A stretch of 64,000 bases of DNA from Fimbriiglobus ruber (GTDB lineage Bacteria; Planctomycetota; Planctomycetia; Gemmatales; Gemmataceae), in NCBI RefSeq assembly GCF_002197845.1, contig NZ_NIDE01000014.1, positions 1,550,001-1,614,000 on the forward strand. Direction: 5' to 3'. The notes under the pieces are model-generated. The model was not told the DNA's origin. It saw only the letters and a list, made by a program, of their open reading frames with translations, and made no database searches. Every line of letters begins with the position of its first letter. Position 1 is the first letter of the stretch. This document shows positions 44,592-53,799 of this stretch, piece by piece. A program made the position numbers and the translations under genes.

Positions 44592-45983
44592 ATGACCGCA
44601 CCCGCCGCGAACGACGTCCCGAAAGGGGGCGCGTTGCGACTGAAACTTTCCATCATGTTCTTTTTTCAGTTCTTTATCTGGGGTGCGTGGTTCGAACTCG
44701 GCTTCGACTACATTCCGAAACTCGGCTTCAACAACGACTGGCAGCTTCCGCTCATCTTCGGGGCGTTCAACGTCGGGGCCCTCGTCGCCTTGTTCTTCAG
44801 CACCCAGTTCGCGGACCGGAAGTTCGCGGCCGAGAAATTTCTCGCCCTGAGCCACCTCGTCGGCGGGTTGGCGATGATCGGGCTGTTCTACATCCGACGG
44901 GAACCGGGAGCCGAAAGCGCCCCGTTCTGGCCGTTCTTCCTGCTCATGCTGTTGCACTCCGTCTTTTACGTCCCGACGATCTCCATCACGAACTCCATCG
45001 CGTTCGCCAACCTGCGAAACCCGTCGCAGGATTTCGGGCCGGTTCGGTTGTGGGGGACGATCGGGTGGATTACCGCGTCGTGGCCGTTCATCTTCATCCT
45101 GGTCGACTGGGCGAAGGTGCCGGCGTTCGGGTCGACGGGGTTCGTCGATTGGCTCGGGAAGGCGTTGGGCAGCTCGCTGGCCGGTGAGCCGGCCATGGCA
45201 CTCAAGGCTTACATCTTCCTTCTGTCCGGTCTGGCGTCCCTCATGCTAGCGGCGTTCAGTTTGATCCTGCCGCACACGCCCCCCAAGCCGGCGACCTCGG
45301 ATGCGGATTCGCTCGCGTGGCTCAAGGCCATGAAACTCCTGCGGCACCCGTTCGTGCTCGTGCTGTTCCTGGTCACGTTCATCGACGCGGCCGTCCACCA
45401 GAGCTTCTTTTACTGGACGTTCACCTTCCTCGGTCCGAAGGCGGACGGCGGGGTGGTCGACATCCCGGCCAACTGGGTCGGCCCGGTCATGAAGATCGGG
45501 CAGATCGCCGAGATCGTGACCATGCTCTTCCTGGGTTACGTACTCAAGACGTTCGGCTGGCGGACCACGATGATCATTGGCGTCCTCGGCCACGCGGCAC
45601 GGTTCGCGGTGTTCGCGTACATGCCGGAACAGTACCCCGCCATCCTCATCAACGTCGTCCACGGCATCTGCTACGCGTTCTTCTTCGCCACCGTTTACAT
45701 TTTCGTGGACGAGTATTTCCCGAAAGACGTCCGCTCCAGTGCCCAGGGGTTGTTCAACGTCCTGATCCTGGGTATCGGGCCGTTCACGGCGAACTTCATG
45801 TGTGGCCGGCTGAATGGCATTTACACGGTCGACGGCGTACTCCAGTACCCGTCCCTGTTTAAATACTCGATGGGTGCGGCTCTACTCGGTGCGGTACTCT
45901 TGCTCCTGTTCTTCCACCCGAAGAAGAGCGTCGATCAGCCGAGTTTTTCCAAGGTCGAAGAAGACGCCCCGCCAGTTGCGTGA
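44592..45983 (+). CDS. MFS permease, nucleoside:H+ symporter type
   Basis: 463-aa integral membrane transporter with about 12 helices. The first helix region is LSIMFFFQFFIWGAWFELGF. The motif PTISITNSIAFANLRNPSQD followed by FGPVRLWGTIGWITASW is characteristic of the NHS/NupG nucleoside symporter group. The C-terminal tail is hydrophilic. Uptake of nucleosides would fit the nucleoside hydrolase gene 5 kb away, but they are not in one operon. Start at the ATG at 44592. Confidence 0.85.
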   Translation: MTAPAANDVPKGGALRLKLSIMFFFQFFIWGAWFELGFDYIPKLGFNNDWQLPLIFGAFNVGALVALFFSTQFADRKFAAEKFLALSHLVGGLAMIGLFYIRREPGAESAPFWPFFLLMLLHSVFYVPTISITNSIAFANLRNPSQDFGPVRLWGTIGWITASWPFIFILVDWAKVPAFGSTGFVDWLGKALGSSLAGEPAMALKAYIFLLSGLASLMLAAFSLILPHTPPKPATSDADSLAWLKAMKLLRHPFVLVLFLVTFIDAAVHQSFFYWTFTFLGPKADGGVVDIPANWVGPVMKIGQIAEIVTMLFLGYVLKTFGWRTTMIIGVLGHAARFAVFAYMPEQYPAILINVVHGICYAFFFATVYIFVDEYFPKDVRSSAQGLFNVLILGIGPFTANFMCGRLNGIYTVDGVLQYPSLFKYSMGAALLGAVLLLLFFHPKKSVDQPSFSKVEEDAPPVA

Positions 45984-45993
45984 TGTGTGCAGT

Positions 45994-46022
45994 GTGGGGG
46001 TGCGTTTCCAACGTGCCCCCAC
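45994..46022. terminator. Terminator-like hairpin between convergent genes
   Basis: GTGGGGG (45994-46000) pairs with CCCCCAC (46016-46022), with partial pairing further in. It lies between the permease gene and the converging sigma-54 regulator gene. Confidence 0.5.
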
Positions 46023-46082
46023 AACCTTATGAGAGCGTCCGCCTGCGCCTGCTTCGCACCAGAACACAGCCGGAACGCCCGC

Positions 46083-47543
46083 TCACTCCCCCGGCTCGTC
46101 GTCCGCGCTCACCGACCGCTCGATGCTGAGGCCCAGCGCCCGGAGTTTGTGGCGGAGGCTCCCGCGGGTGATGCCGAGGATCTCGGCTGCCCGGAGTTGG
46201 TTGCCGCCGGTCCGCTGGAGGGCGCGCGTCAGTAATTGTCGCTCCATCAGCGTCAGGCACTCGGCGTACAGGTCGTGCGACCCGGCTTCGAGCCGTTCGG
46301 CGATGAAGCGGTCCCAATCGAGGGGCGGTCGCGCCTCGGCCGGCGGCCCGTTGCCGCCGGTCGGGACCGGGGGAGCCGGCTGGGTGGTGATCGTCAGGAA
46401 CTCGGGCAGCAGGACGCCGCCGCTCATCTGGAGCAGCCCGACCTTGAGTACGCTCTGGAGTTCGCGGACGTTGCCCGGCCACGGGTACACCTGGAGGAGA
46501 GCCCGCGTCTCGGGCGGCACCACCGGGACCGGCCGGCCGAGTTCGCGGGAGAACCGGGCGAGGAAGTAGTCGGTGAGTACGTCGACGTCGGCCGCCCGCT
46601 CGCGGAGCGCGGGGAGCTTGATCGTGAACACGTTCAGCCGGAAGAACAGGTCGGACCGGAACCTCCCGGCCGCTACCAGTTTTTCCAGGTCCGCGTTGGT
46701 GGCCGCGATGAGCCGGACGTTCGTCTTCACCGTCTCGGTCCCGCCGACCCGCTCGAACCGCTGCTCCTGAAACAGCCGGAGCATCTTCACCTGCGCAAGT
46801 GCCGGCATTTCGCCCACTTCGTCGAGGAAAATCGTGCCGTCGTTGCACTGCTCGAACTTCCCGATCCGCTTCCGGTCGGCGCCGGTAAATGCCCCCTTCT
46901 CGTGCCCGAACAGCTCGCTCTCGATCAGGTTTTCCGGGATCGCCCCACAGTTGATGGCAAGGAACGGCTTGTCGGCCCGCTTGCTGTGCTGGTAGATGGC
47001 CCGCGCGATGAGTTCCTTGCCTGTCCCGTTTTCGCCCAGGATGAGGACGGTCGCGTCCGTAGCGGCCACGCGGCCGATCGCCTTGTACACCTCCTGCATG
47101 GCCGGGCACCCGCCGACCAGGGCGTCGGCCGAGTCGGGCGCGGCGGCGGTCTCGGCGACCACCGCCGGCACCTGCATCAGTCGGCTGCACGCGCACGCCC
47201 GCCGGACGAGTTCCTGCATCTGCTCGTACCGGAGCGGCTTGAGCAGGTATTCGAACGCCCCGTGCTTCATCGCCTCGATCGCCAGGCCGGTGGTCCCGTG
47301 TCCCGTTACCAGGACGACCGGGATGCGGGCGTCGAACTGGCGGATACGCTCGAACGTCTGGAGCCCGTGCGAATCCGGCAGGTTGATGTCGAGGATGACC
47401 GCATCCGGCCGGTGGGCGGACAGCAGTCCGAGACCCTCGGCGGCCGTCCTGGCCGTCAGGGTCTGGTATTCGGGCGGGTGGAACGCCTTCCGGAATGCGT
47501 GCTGGATGACCGGCTCGTCGTCGATGAGAAGCAGGGTGGCCAT
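46083..47543 (-). CDS. Sigma-54-dependent response regulator (NtrC type)
   Basis: 486-aa regulator. The N-terminal receiver has Asp52 (DAVILDINLPDSHG) and Lys in EYLLKPLRYEQ. The AAA+ domain has Walker A GENGTGKE, the sigma-54 contact loop GHEKGAFTGADR, Walker B GTIFLDEVGEM and the VYPWPGNVRELQSVLK segment. The C-terminal Fis-type HTH (TGGNQLRAAEILGITRGSLR) binds upstream activating sites. The ATG at 47543 precedes the receiver; the open frame upstream to 47783 is not coding-like. No cognate histidine kinase gene is adjacent. Confidence 0.93.
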   Translation of the reverse strand: MATLLLIDDEPVIQHAFRKAFHPPEYQTLTARTAAEGLGLLSAHRPDAVILDINLPDSHGLQTFERIRQFDARIPVVLVTGHGTTGLAIEAMKHGAFEYLLKPLRYEQMQELVRRACACSRLMQVPAVVAETAAAPDSADALVGGCPAMQEVYKAIGRVAATDATVLILGENGTGKELIARAIYQHSKRADKPFLAINCGAIPENLIESELFGHEKGAFTGADRKRIGKFEQCNDGTIFLDEVGEMPALAQVKMLRLFQEQRFERVGGTETVKTNVRLIAATNADLEKLVAAGRFRSDLFFRLNVFTIKLPALRERAADVDVLTDYFLARFSRELGRPVPVVPPETRALLQVYPWPGNVRELQSVLKVGLLQMSGGVLLPEFLTITTQPAPPVPTGGNGPPAEARPPLDWDRFIAERLEAGSHDLYAECLTLMERQLLTRALQRTGGNQLRAAEILGITRGSLRHKLRALGLSIERSVSADDEPGE

Positions 47544-47730
47544 AGCTCGCGTCGGGCTGAAAGGATCGTGTCGAACGGCCGCCCCCCGACGGCAGGGGCT
47601 CATGCCCCCGACTAATATTACAGCGCGGGGAGCGAAGATACCGATGAGAGGGCATTTACGGGGACGAATCGCCGGCCCGACAGCTCGTCGTGCCGGCGAT
47701 GGGGAGTAACAGCTCAAGAAAGGAACAGGC

Positions 47731-48366
47731 ATGATCTGGCTGGTGCGACACGGCGAGAGTGAAGCCAACGCGGGCGCGGTCACGTTCGACTACGCGGCCA
47801 TCGCGCTGACTGCTCGGGGCCGCGACCAGGCGGCCGCCGTCGCGGAGATCTGTCCGGAACAGCCGACATGGGTGGGGTTGTCCTCGTACCTGCGGGCTCG
47901 GCAGACCGCCGAACCGTTCCTCTCCCGGTATCCCGGTGTGACGCCCGTCGATCTGGCCGTCCACGAGTTCACCTACCTGACGCCCGATCGCATGGCCGGC
48001 ACGTCACTCAAGGAGCGGAAGCCACTGGTGGACGATTACTGGACGCGACTGGACCCCACCTTCTCGGACGGTGCCGGTGCCGAGTCGTTCGTCGACGCGT
48101 ACGGGCGGGCCGAGACGTTCCTGAAGTGGGCGGCCCGCCAGTCTGGGTTTGGGATCGTGTTCACCCACGAGCAGTTCATCCGGGCGGTCTTACTCGCCGC
48201 GCTTTACCCGGGTGAAAGCCCGTCGGTTGACGTCATGCGGCGGTTCTTCGCGCTGCGGAGCGGAATGCCCATCCCGAACGCAGCCGTGGTGCGGCTGCGA
48301 CGTGACGGCGGCCGGTGGTGGACCGGCGGGGTGGACGTCGAACACTTGTCGGGCGTTGCCCAGTAG
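47731..48366 (+). CDS. Histidine phosphatase family protein
   Basis: 211-aa branch-1 histidine phosphatase (phosphoglycerate-mutase-like fold). The nucleophile His is in the RHGE motif at residues 6-9 (WLVRHGESEANAG); the second active His is in FGIVFTHEQFIRAVLLA. LSSYLRARQTAEPFLSRYPG is the usual helix with an Arg. Substrate unknown (sugar phosphate or phosphoprotein). It lies 55 bp before the Cys-phosphatase gene, so two different phosphatases may form an operon. Confidence 0.85.
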   Translation: MIWLVRHGESEANAGAVTFDYAAIALTARGRDQAAAVAEICPEQPTWVGLSSYLRARQTAEPFLSRYPGVTPVDLAVHEFTYLTPDRMAGTSLKERKPLVDDYWTRLDPTFSDGAGAESFVDAYGRAETFLKWAARQSGFGIVFTHEQFIRAVLLAALYPGESPSVDVMRRFFALRSGMPIPNAAVVRLRRDGGRWWTGGVDVEHLSGVAQ

Positions 48367-48420
48367 CGTAGCGCCAACGCAGATCGAGTGATTTTCGGCT
48401 CCGGACCAGGAGGTTTGGCT

Positions 48421-48960
48421 TTGGAAATCCGCATCGGGAGTTATCTCGCGGCGAGCTGGCTCCTGGAGCAGGAGTCACAGCAGTGGCACACACTCGTGCT
48501 GCTCGATTCCGGCAAAGACCCCACAGACTTCGTCGCGGCCCACGCCCGGTCGTTTCACTTCCTGCGGTTCGACGACATCGAAGAGCCCCGGTCGGGCAAA
48601 CAACTCCCTTCCAGAATGCTGATCGAGCAAGGGCTCGACTTCGCGAAAGGCAAAGACAAGCTGCTCGTGAGTTGCCGCGCCGGCCAGGGCCGGAGTGTGG
48701 CGATGGCCTACGTCATCCACTCCCGGGAAAGCGGCGCGGCGGCAGCCTCCCCACTGCTCGACCCGACACGGCACCGGCCCAACCGCCTGGTCGTGGAGAT
48801 CGGCAGCCAGCTCCTGGGAACGCCGGCCGTGCTCGATCACTTCGACGCTTGGCGTCGCACGCATGCACACATCAAACTGGCGGACTATTACGATGACATG
48901 GAACGGGAGTTCGAGGCGCTGGTCGCCCGGGGTGCCGTTAATCGGATTTGCGGGCCGTGA
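48421..48960 (+). CDS. Cysteine phosphatase (dual-specificity/tyrosine phosphatase-like)
   Basis: 179-aa soluble protein with a CX5R signature loop CRAGQGRS (Cys85 to Arg91); the residue before Cys is Ser instead of the usual His. A possible general acid is Asp51 or Asp52 (FLRFDDIEEPRSGKQLP). The fold matches small dual-specificity phosphatases. The start is taken as TTG at 48421, since AGGAGG ends exactly 7 bases upstream (48408-48413); a GTG at 48388 has no such site. It follows the histidine phosphatase gene. Confidence 0.75.
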   Translation: MEIRIGSYLAASWLLEQESQQWHTLVLLDSGKDPTDFVAAHARSFHFLRFDDIEEPRSGKQLPSRMLIEQGLDFAKGKDKLLVSCRAGQGRSVAMAYVIHSRESGAAAASPLLDPTRHRPNRLVVEIGSQLLGTPAVLDHFDAWRRTHAHIKLADYYDDMEREFEALVARGAVNRICGP

Positions 48961-49233
48961 ACCCTTCAACAGCTCCGCTCGTCTTTTGGCGCGATTCACA
49001 CTCCGGGCATGTCATGAGCCCATGCATGGCAGACTTAAAAATATGATAGTTTTTACTGATTCAGATGCTTACATCCTGTGGTGCTTGCCGGCGTCAGGCT
49101 GTGACTTGGCCTGCCTCATCCACGTATACGCGTTTGTGAACCGAGACGCGGCGCCATGCTATTACGAAATAGCGGGTTGTCTCGAACGCGCCCTTATGGC
49201 CGGAGCCATGCCGCTTCCGGTCGACGGAAAGTA

Positions 49234-50240
49234 TCAACTCAACCCCGAGTGGCAGGCGCTGATTCGTAAATGGGAGAACCAGCCCGGCCCTTCCGAGTAT
49301 GGAATGATCGATTTCGCAGAATGGCTCGTAGACCAAGAGTGGCCTGTGATCGGCCCCGTGGGATTTAAACTTAGAGCCTGTCCGGGAAGACTATTTTGAT
49401 GCAACTCTATATTTAAACGGGGATAACGCTCTTGTGGATCCATGCGATTGAGGATCAGCTGGATTGACCGCACACGGATCATGGATTCGCTGGAACTATT
49501 CAGTCGCTCATAATTACGACTCAACCGCCGGGCCCGCCCGAGCCACCCGAACGTCCGCTCGACGACCCACCGCTTGGGTAACAGGGTGAACCCCTTCACC
49601 CCGTCCGGTCGGCGGACGATGACGAGTTCCCATCCGAGTTCCGGGTGGCCGTCCTTCCACCCGTTCAGGGTATGGTTGTGATACTTCCCGTCGGCCCACA
49701 CGACCTTCAACCGCGGGTACGCCTCCCGGTCCAACGATTCGAGTACGGTCGGGGCCGCGGCCGCGTCGTCGACGTGCCCGGCGGTCACCGCCACGACCAT
49801 CAACAGGCCCAGCGTATCGACCACGATCGACCGCTTCCGGCCCTGGATTTTCTTGCCCGCGTCATACCCGTTCCCGCCCGCGTGTTCGGTCCCCTTGACC
49901 GACTGGCTGTCGATGCTCGCGGCGCTCGGGTCCGCTCGTGGCTCGGGGCGTGGACTTCCCGATACCCCTCCCGGAGGACATCCAGGAGTTCTTGCCAGGT
50001 ACCGTCGTCCCGCCACTGGGAGAAGTACTCGTACACCGTACTCTTGGCCGGGAAGTCGTGCGGGAGCATCGACCACTGACACCCCGACCGGTTCACGTAC
50101 ACGATCGCGTTCAGCACCTCCCGGAGGTCCACCGACCGGGGGCGTCCTCCGGGTCGGGCGGCCGGCAGGACGACCTGGATGATCTCCCATTGGAGGTCGG
50201 TCAAATCTGTCGGATACGGTTTGCGAACGGTCACGTCCAT
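49234..50240 (-). pseudogene. IS5-family transposase in two frames
   Basis: The first frame starts at the ATG at 50240: [49 protein letters not shown]. Near 49945-49975 the homology moves to another frame: [19 protein letters not shown] (first Asp), VVWADGKYHNHTLNGW (second Asp), RWVVERTFGWLGRARRLSRN (Glu). That frame has no stop inside the element and ends at 49234 in host DNA. Programmed frameshifting is known in the IS427 group, so this could be natural, or a plain inactivating indel. Confidence 0.75.
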
Positions 50241-50322
50241 GACTTCGCTCCTCGAGTATGAAGGAGCGACTAACTTAAAAGAGACGCACAACTTACAGCA
50301 AGGTCACTTTTCGGACAGCCTC
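49374..50322 (-). mobile_element. IS5-family insertion sequence (IS427 group), frameshifted
   Basis: 949-bp element with imperfect ends GAGCCTGTCCGGGAA (49374-49388) and GAGGCTGTCCGAAAA on the other strand (50308-50322). It is flanked by the TTA duplication (49371-49373 and 50323-50325). Same group as the element at 22816. The transposase is in two frames. Confidence 0.87.
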
Positions 50323-50421
50323 TTAGCCCGGCAGAGTACGAGTCCGCAACCGCTGGTTGCTCGCGTCGCACGTAACCGCACCTTCTACTTCGTATACCGT
50401 GTTGCGGCCTTTTCAGCGAGT

Positions 50422-50448
50422 GCCGTGCGCCTCGGCCTGGCGCACGGC
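50422..50448 (-). terminator. Hairpin downstream of DUF885 gene
   Basis: Perfect 10-bp stem (50422-50431 GCCGTGCGCC with 50439-50448) and a 7-base loop, 25 bp after the stop of the DUF885 gene. No clear T run. Confidence 0.6.
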
Positions 50449-50472
50449 AAACTGGCGGGAGAGTCCGGCAGG

Positions 50473-52218
50473 TCAAATCGAGGGGCCGTTGTGCCCCGGG
50501 ATCATCATTTTGCGGATCAGTTTAACCGGAATCCCGCCCTGGCGGACGAAATCGTCGTGAAATTTCTGGAGGGAGAAGTCCGCCCCCTTCGCTTTCTTGT
50601 AATCGTCCCGCAACTTCAGAATCTGGAGTTTACCCAGCGTGTAGTAGAGGTACGTGGGGTTGTACGTTCCCCGGCGGGCTTCCTGGAAGGCGATTTCCGG
50701 CTCGATGAAGCCCTGTTCGACGAAGAACGCCTTCCCCTGCTCGACGGTCCACCCCTCGGTGTGCAACTTGATCCCGACAATGTACCGGCAGTCGCGGAGT
50801 AGGGCTTCGCTCAGCTGCGCGAGCCGGACCCGCGGGTCGCCGCCGCCGTACCCCTCGTCCACGATCATTTGTTCCGAGTAGTGTGCCCACCCTTCGACGT
50901 TCGTGCCGCAGGTGTAGAGCTTGCGGACCTTGGTGGGATACTGTTTGGCGTTGAGGAACTGGAGGTAGTGCCCGGGGAAGGCTTCGTGGATGGTGATGAT
51001 GTCCATGCCCGTTTTGTTGAATTGCCGCATGAACTCGATCTTCCGCTTCGCGTCCCACTCCTTTTCCGGCGGCGTCACGTAGTAGAACGCTTCCTTGGCC
51101 TTGGTCTCGAACGCCCCAGGCGTGTCCATTGAGGCGAACCCGCCGGTCCGCATGAAGGCCGGCGTCTCCTCGATCGTCGGCCGCACCTCCGACGGGACGG
51201 TAACGATCTTGTTGTCGATCAGGAACTTCCGGGTCCGCTCGATCGTGCCCCGGGTGGCGCCGACCAGGTCTTCCGGCTTCGGGTAGTCGTCGGTGAGCAG
51301 GGCGAGGGCTTCCGCGGGGGTTTTCTTGGGATCGATCTTCTTCGCCGTGGCGATGAACTCCGCGCGGTCCTTGGTCAGGTTGGCCTCGCCGATGGCGAGG
51401 AGTTTGTCGAGCGGGATATCGAGCATTTCCTCGACTTCGAGCTTCCGCTTGAACGCGGCCGACCCGATCGCGTAACTCCCCTTCGCCTTCGGCAGCAGGT
51501 CGCTTTCGATCCACGCCGCCGCCCGCTCGAACTCCTCGATCACCGGCTTGTTGGCCGCTTCGAACGCGGCCAGCAACTTCTCGTCTCCGCCGGCCGCGGT
51601 CTTGGCCCAGGCTGGGAGGTCGGTCCGGAAGTAGGACATCGACCCCTTGGCGACGATCAACCCGAGGTCGGCGAACTCCTTCGGCGGGTTGGTTACGTTC
51701 GTCTTCATGGCCGCGAGAATCGCGGGTGCGGTTTTCAGCCGGCCGATCACGCTCTTGAGTCGGTCGGCGGGCGGGGCGAACGACCGCTTCATGATCAGGT
51801 CGATCGCCTCGGCCGGCTTGCCCAAGTAAACGACCGGGTTCCGCTTCCAGTCGCGGACCGCTTCGATCTCCAACAACTCCGCCCGGATCGACATTTCGAG
51901 CAGTTCGGCGTCCGTCGCGTCCGTGACGGAGAGCGACCCGGCCCGCAACTTGGCGAGGCGCTCGACCAACTTCTTGAGCGATTCGGCCCGCTTCTCGAAT
52001 GCGGCCGCGGACCGGTCGGGCAGCACGTCGTCGAAGTCGTGGATGCCCGCGGCCGTGGCCTGGCTCGGGTCCCACGCGAAGAGGCCGGCGTAATACTCGT
52101 CAACGAACGCGGCGAAGGCGCCGTCCGCGGGCGGATCGGCCGCCGGTGCGGGGGAACCGACTGCCACCGTCAACGCGACGGCGGTCGAGTAAAAGAGACT
52201 GCGGAATCGACTGGTCAT
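50473..52218 (-). CDS. DUF885 family exported metallopeptidase-like protein
   Basis: 581-aa protein with a signal peptide (SLFYSTAVALTVAVGSPAPAA). The zinc-binding motif HEAFPGHYLQ (H-E-x2-PGH) is followed by VEGWAHYSEQMIVDEGYGGG, whose Glu may be the third ligand. DUF885 resembles gluzincin carboxypeptidases. The N-terminal two-thirds are helical, and length is standard. The ATG at 52218 starts the signal peptide. Periplasmic peptide degradation inferred. Confidence 0.88.
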   Translation of the reverse strand: MTSRFRSLFYSTAVALTVAVGSPAPAADPPADGAFAAFVDEYYAGLFAWDPSQATAAGIHDFDDVLPDRSAAAFEKRAESLKKLVERLAKLRAGSLSVTDATDAELLEMSIRAELLEIEAVRDWKRNPVVYLGKPAEAIDLIMKRSFAPPADRLKSVIGRLKTAPAILAAMKTNVTNPPKEFADLGLIVAKGSMSYFRTDLPAWAKTAAGGDEKLLAAFEAANKPVIEEFERAAAWIESDLLPKAKGSYAIGSAAFKRKLEVEEMLDIPLDKLLAIGEANLTKDRAEFIATAKKIDPKKTPAEALALLTDDYPKPEDLVGATRGTIERTRKFLIDNKIVTVPSEVRPTIEETPAFMRTGGFASMDTPGAFETKAKEAFYYVTPPEKEWDAKRKIEFMRQFNKTGMDIITIHEAFPGHYLQFLNAKQYPTKVRKLYTCGTNVEGWAHYSEQMIVDEGYGGGDPRVRLAQLSEALLRDCRYIVGIKLHTEGWTVEQGKAFFVEQGFIEPEIAFQEARRGTYNPTYLYYTLGKLQILKLRDDYKKAKGADFSLQKFHDDFVRQGGIPVKLIRKMMIPGHNGPSI

Positions 52219-52362
52219 AGGGCTCTCGGTCGGGCGGAGGTGGTCGGTGGAGAGTGACGTGAAGATACGGCCACCGGGCCAGCTTCCGCAACTGCTTTTG
52301 ACTTCCCGCGTCGTCTATACTGTGATTTGTGTACCGGGTGGAACCCGTCTTTTACGTAAGCG

Positions 52363-52426
52363 ATGGCACAGCGAGTCCGCCCGGGAGTTCGCGAAGCGTA
52401 CCCCCCGGGCGGACTCGCTGTGCCAT
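52363..52426. repeat. 23-bp perfect inverted repeat beside IS701-type element
   Basis: Arms 52363-52385 and 52404-52426 are perfect reverse complements with an 18-base loop. The right arm ends exactly at the TTAA target of the adjacent IS701-type insertion. A strong hairpin; it may be a terminator or an intergenic palindrome used as an insertion target. Confidence 0.85.
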
Positions 52427-52429
52427 TAA

Positions 52430-53799
52430 CAGTACAGCGCAGTAATTTAATAGGATGGGAGGGAAGGATTTAGGAGGAATCACATGACCGAGCAGGAAAT
52501 CGTGGGCGTCGGCCCGGCGTTCGCCCGGTATCTGGGCCGGTATCGGGACGTGTTCCGGCAGGACCGCACGGCCGCCCACTTCGACACGTATTGTCGGGGC
52601 CTGTTATCCGACCTGCCGCGGAAATCGATCGAACCGATCGCGTTGGCGAGCGGGACGACGGTCCGTACCCTCCAGTTGTTCGTGACGACCTCGGTGTGGT
52701 CGTACGACGAGGCCCGGACGCGGTTGCACCGATTCGTGGCCGATACGCTGGCCGATCTCCCGACCGATCCCGTCGGAACGGTCGGGGTGATCGACGAGAC
52801 GAGCAGCCGGAAGTGGGGGGATCACACTCCGGGCGTCCAACGGCAGTACCTGGGGTGTGTGGGCAAGGTCGACAATGGGATCGTGACCGTCCACGTGGGG
52901 GTCACCAAGGGCACCTTTCGTACCCTGTTGGACGCCGACCTGTTCCTACCCGAGTCGTGGGACGTGGACCGCGCGCGGTGTCAGGCGGCCGGCATCCCGG
53001 ACACCGTCCGGCACCACCCGAAGTGGCGGCTGGCCCTCGACCAACTCCTCCGGGCGAACACGAACGGGATCACGTTCGACTGGCTGACGTTCGACGAAGG
53101 GTACGGGGCAGCCGTCCCGCTCCTGACCGTGTTGGGCGTGATGGGACAGCGGTTCGTGGGTGAAATCCCGACGCATTTCGCCGTCCGGGACGCGGCCGGG
53201 GGCCCCTCCCGGCGGGCCGACGAGCGGTTGACCGGGGGTCACGCCGAGCGGGGGCGAGTGTACCGGTTGACCCGCCAGACGACCCGCCCGTCGGTCTGGC
53301 GGGTGGCCACCGCCATCGTCTGGGTGGCCGACCGCAAGCACACCCTGATGGTCGCCCGCAACGACGCGACCGGGGAGATCAAGTACTTCCTGACGAACGC
53401 CACGGCCGAGCCGGTGGCTCGGATTCTCGCCGTCGCCTTCCGCCGGTGGACGGTCGAGCATCTATTCCGGGTCGCCAAACAGGAAGTCGGACTGATGCAC
53501 TACGAGGGGCGGGATTACACGGGGCTGATGCGGCACCTGACCCTGGCCGTGGTCGTCCTCGGATTCGTCGCCGCCCACACGGAGCGGCTCCGGGGGGAAA
53601 AACCCAGACGTGACGATGGAGCAGGTGTGCCGGGCGCTCAACGTCCGGTGCGCGATCCTGTTCCGGCGGCGACGGGGAACCGGGGCCACCCAACATACCA
53701 GCGACGTAATTCAATACCACCAGCGGCGAAACAAGCAAGCCACCCGATCTCATAAGAAGCAGCGGCACAAACGTGTTACGTAAAATACGCGCTGTACTG
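52430..53799 (+). mobile_element. IS701-family-like insertion sequence
   Basis: 1370-bp element with inverted ends CAGTACAGCGC (52430-52440) and GCGCTGTACTG (53789-53799). TTAA flanks both ends (52426-52429, 53800-53803), matching the 4-bp YTAR target of IS701. The 5' leader with GGATTTAGGAGGAATC is shared with the relic at 61432. It ends 38 bp before the LRR gene at 53838. Confidence 0.83.
52484..53755 (+). CDS. IS701-like transposase, probably frameshifted near its end
   Basis: 423-aa reading frame beginning after AGGAGGAATCAC. The N-terminal RYRDVFRQDRTAAHFDTYC and LPRKSIEPIALASGTTVRTL match IS701. The DDE core has VGVIDETSSRKWGDHTPGVQ and QYLGCVGKVDNG, then FDWLTFDEGYG, and the C-terminal RRWTVEHLFRVAKQEVGLMH. 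After about residue 372 the translation loses homology. A +1 frame from about 53600 gives PDVTMEQVCRALNVRCAILF and a stop at about 53782. The shift lies at GGGGGGAAAAACCC, so a one-base indel or recoding is possible. Confidence 0.8.
   Translation: MTEQEIVGVGPAFARYLGRYRDVFRQDRTAAHFDTYCRGLLSDLPRKSIEPIALASGTTVRTLQLFVTTSVWSYDEARTRLHRFVADTLADLPTDPVGTVGVIDETSSRKWGDHTPGVQRQYLGCVGKVDNGIVTVHVGVTKGTFRTLLDADLFLPESWDVDRARCQAAGIPDTVRHHPKWRLALDQLLRANTNGITFDWLTFDEGYGAAVPLLTVLGVMGQRFVGEIPTHFAVRDAAGGPSRRADERLTGGHAERGRVYRLTRQTTRPSVWRVATAIVWVADRKHTLMVARNDATGEIKYFLTNATAEPVARILAVAFRRWTVEHLFRVAKQEVGLMHYEGRDYTGLMRHLTLAVVVLGFVAAHTERLRGEKPRRDDGAGVPGAQRPVRDPVPAATGNRGHPTYQRRNSIPPAAKQASHPIS

Larger units (their letters stand above)
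49022..50375 (+). pseudogene. Hypothetical gene broken by an IS5 insertion
   Basis: Small gene of unknown function. The 5' part (49022-49373; ATG at 49022 or 49043) encodes MIVFTDSDAYILWCLPASGC, CYYEIAGCLERALMAGAMPL and FAEWLVDQEWPVIGPVGFKL. Removing the IS5 element with one TTA copy joins it in frame to AGC CCG GCA at 50326 and a short tail (SPAEYESATAG) ending with TAA at 50373-50375. As it stands, the frame reads into the IS end and stops at 49399. No family recognised. Confidence 0.6.

Noticed and set aside
46236-47615. 459-codon plus-strand open frame
   Set aside because: Antisense to the sigma-54 response regulator, which has all expected motifs.
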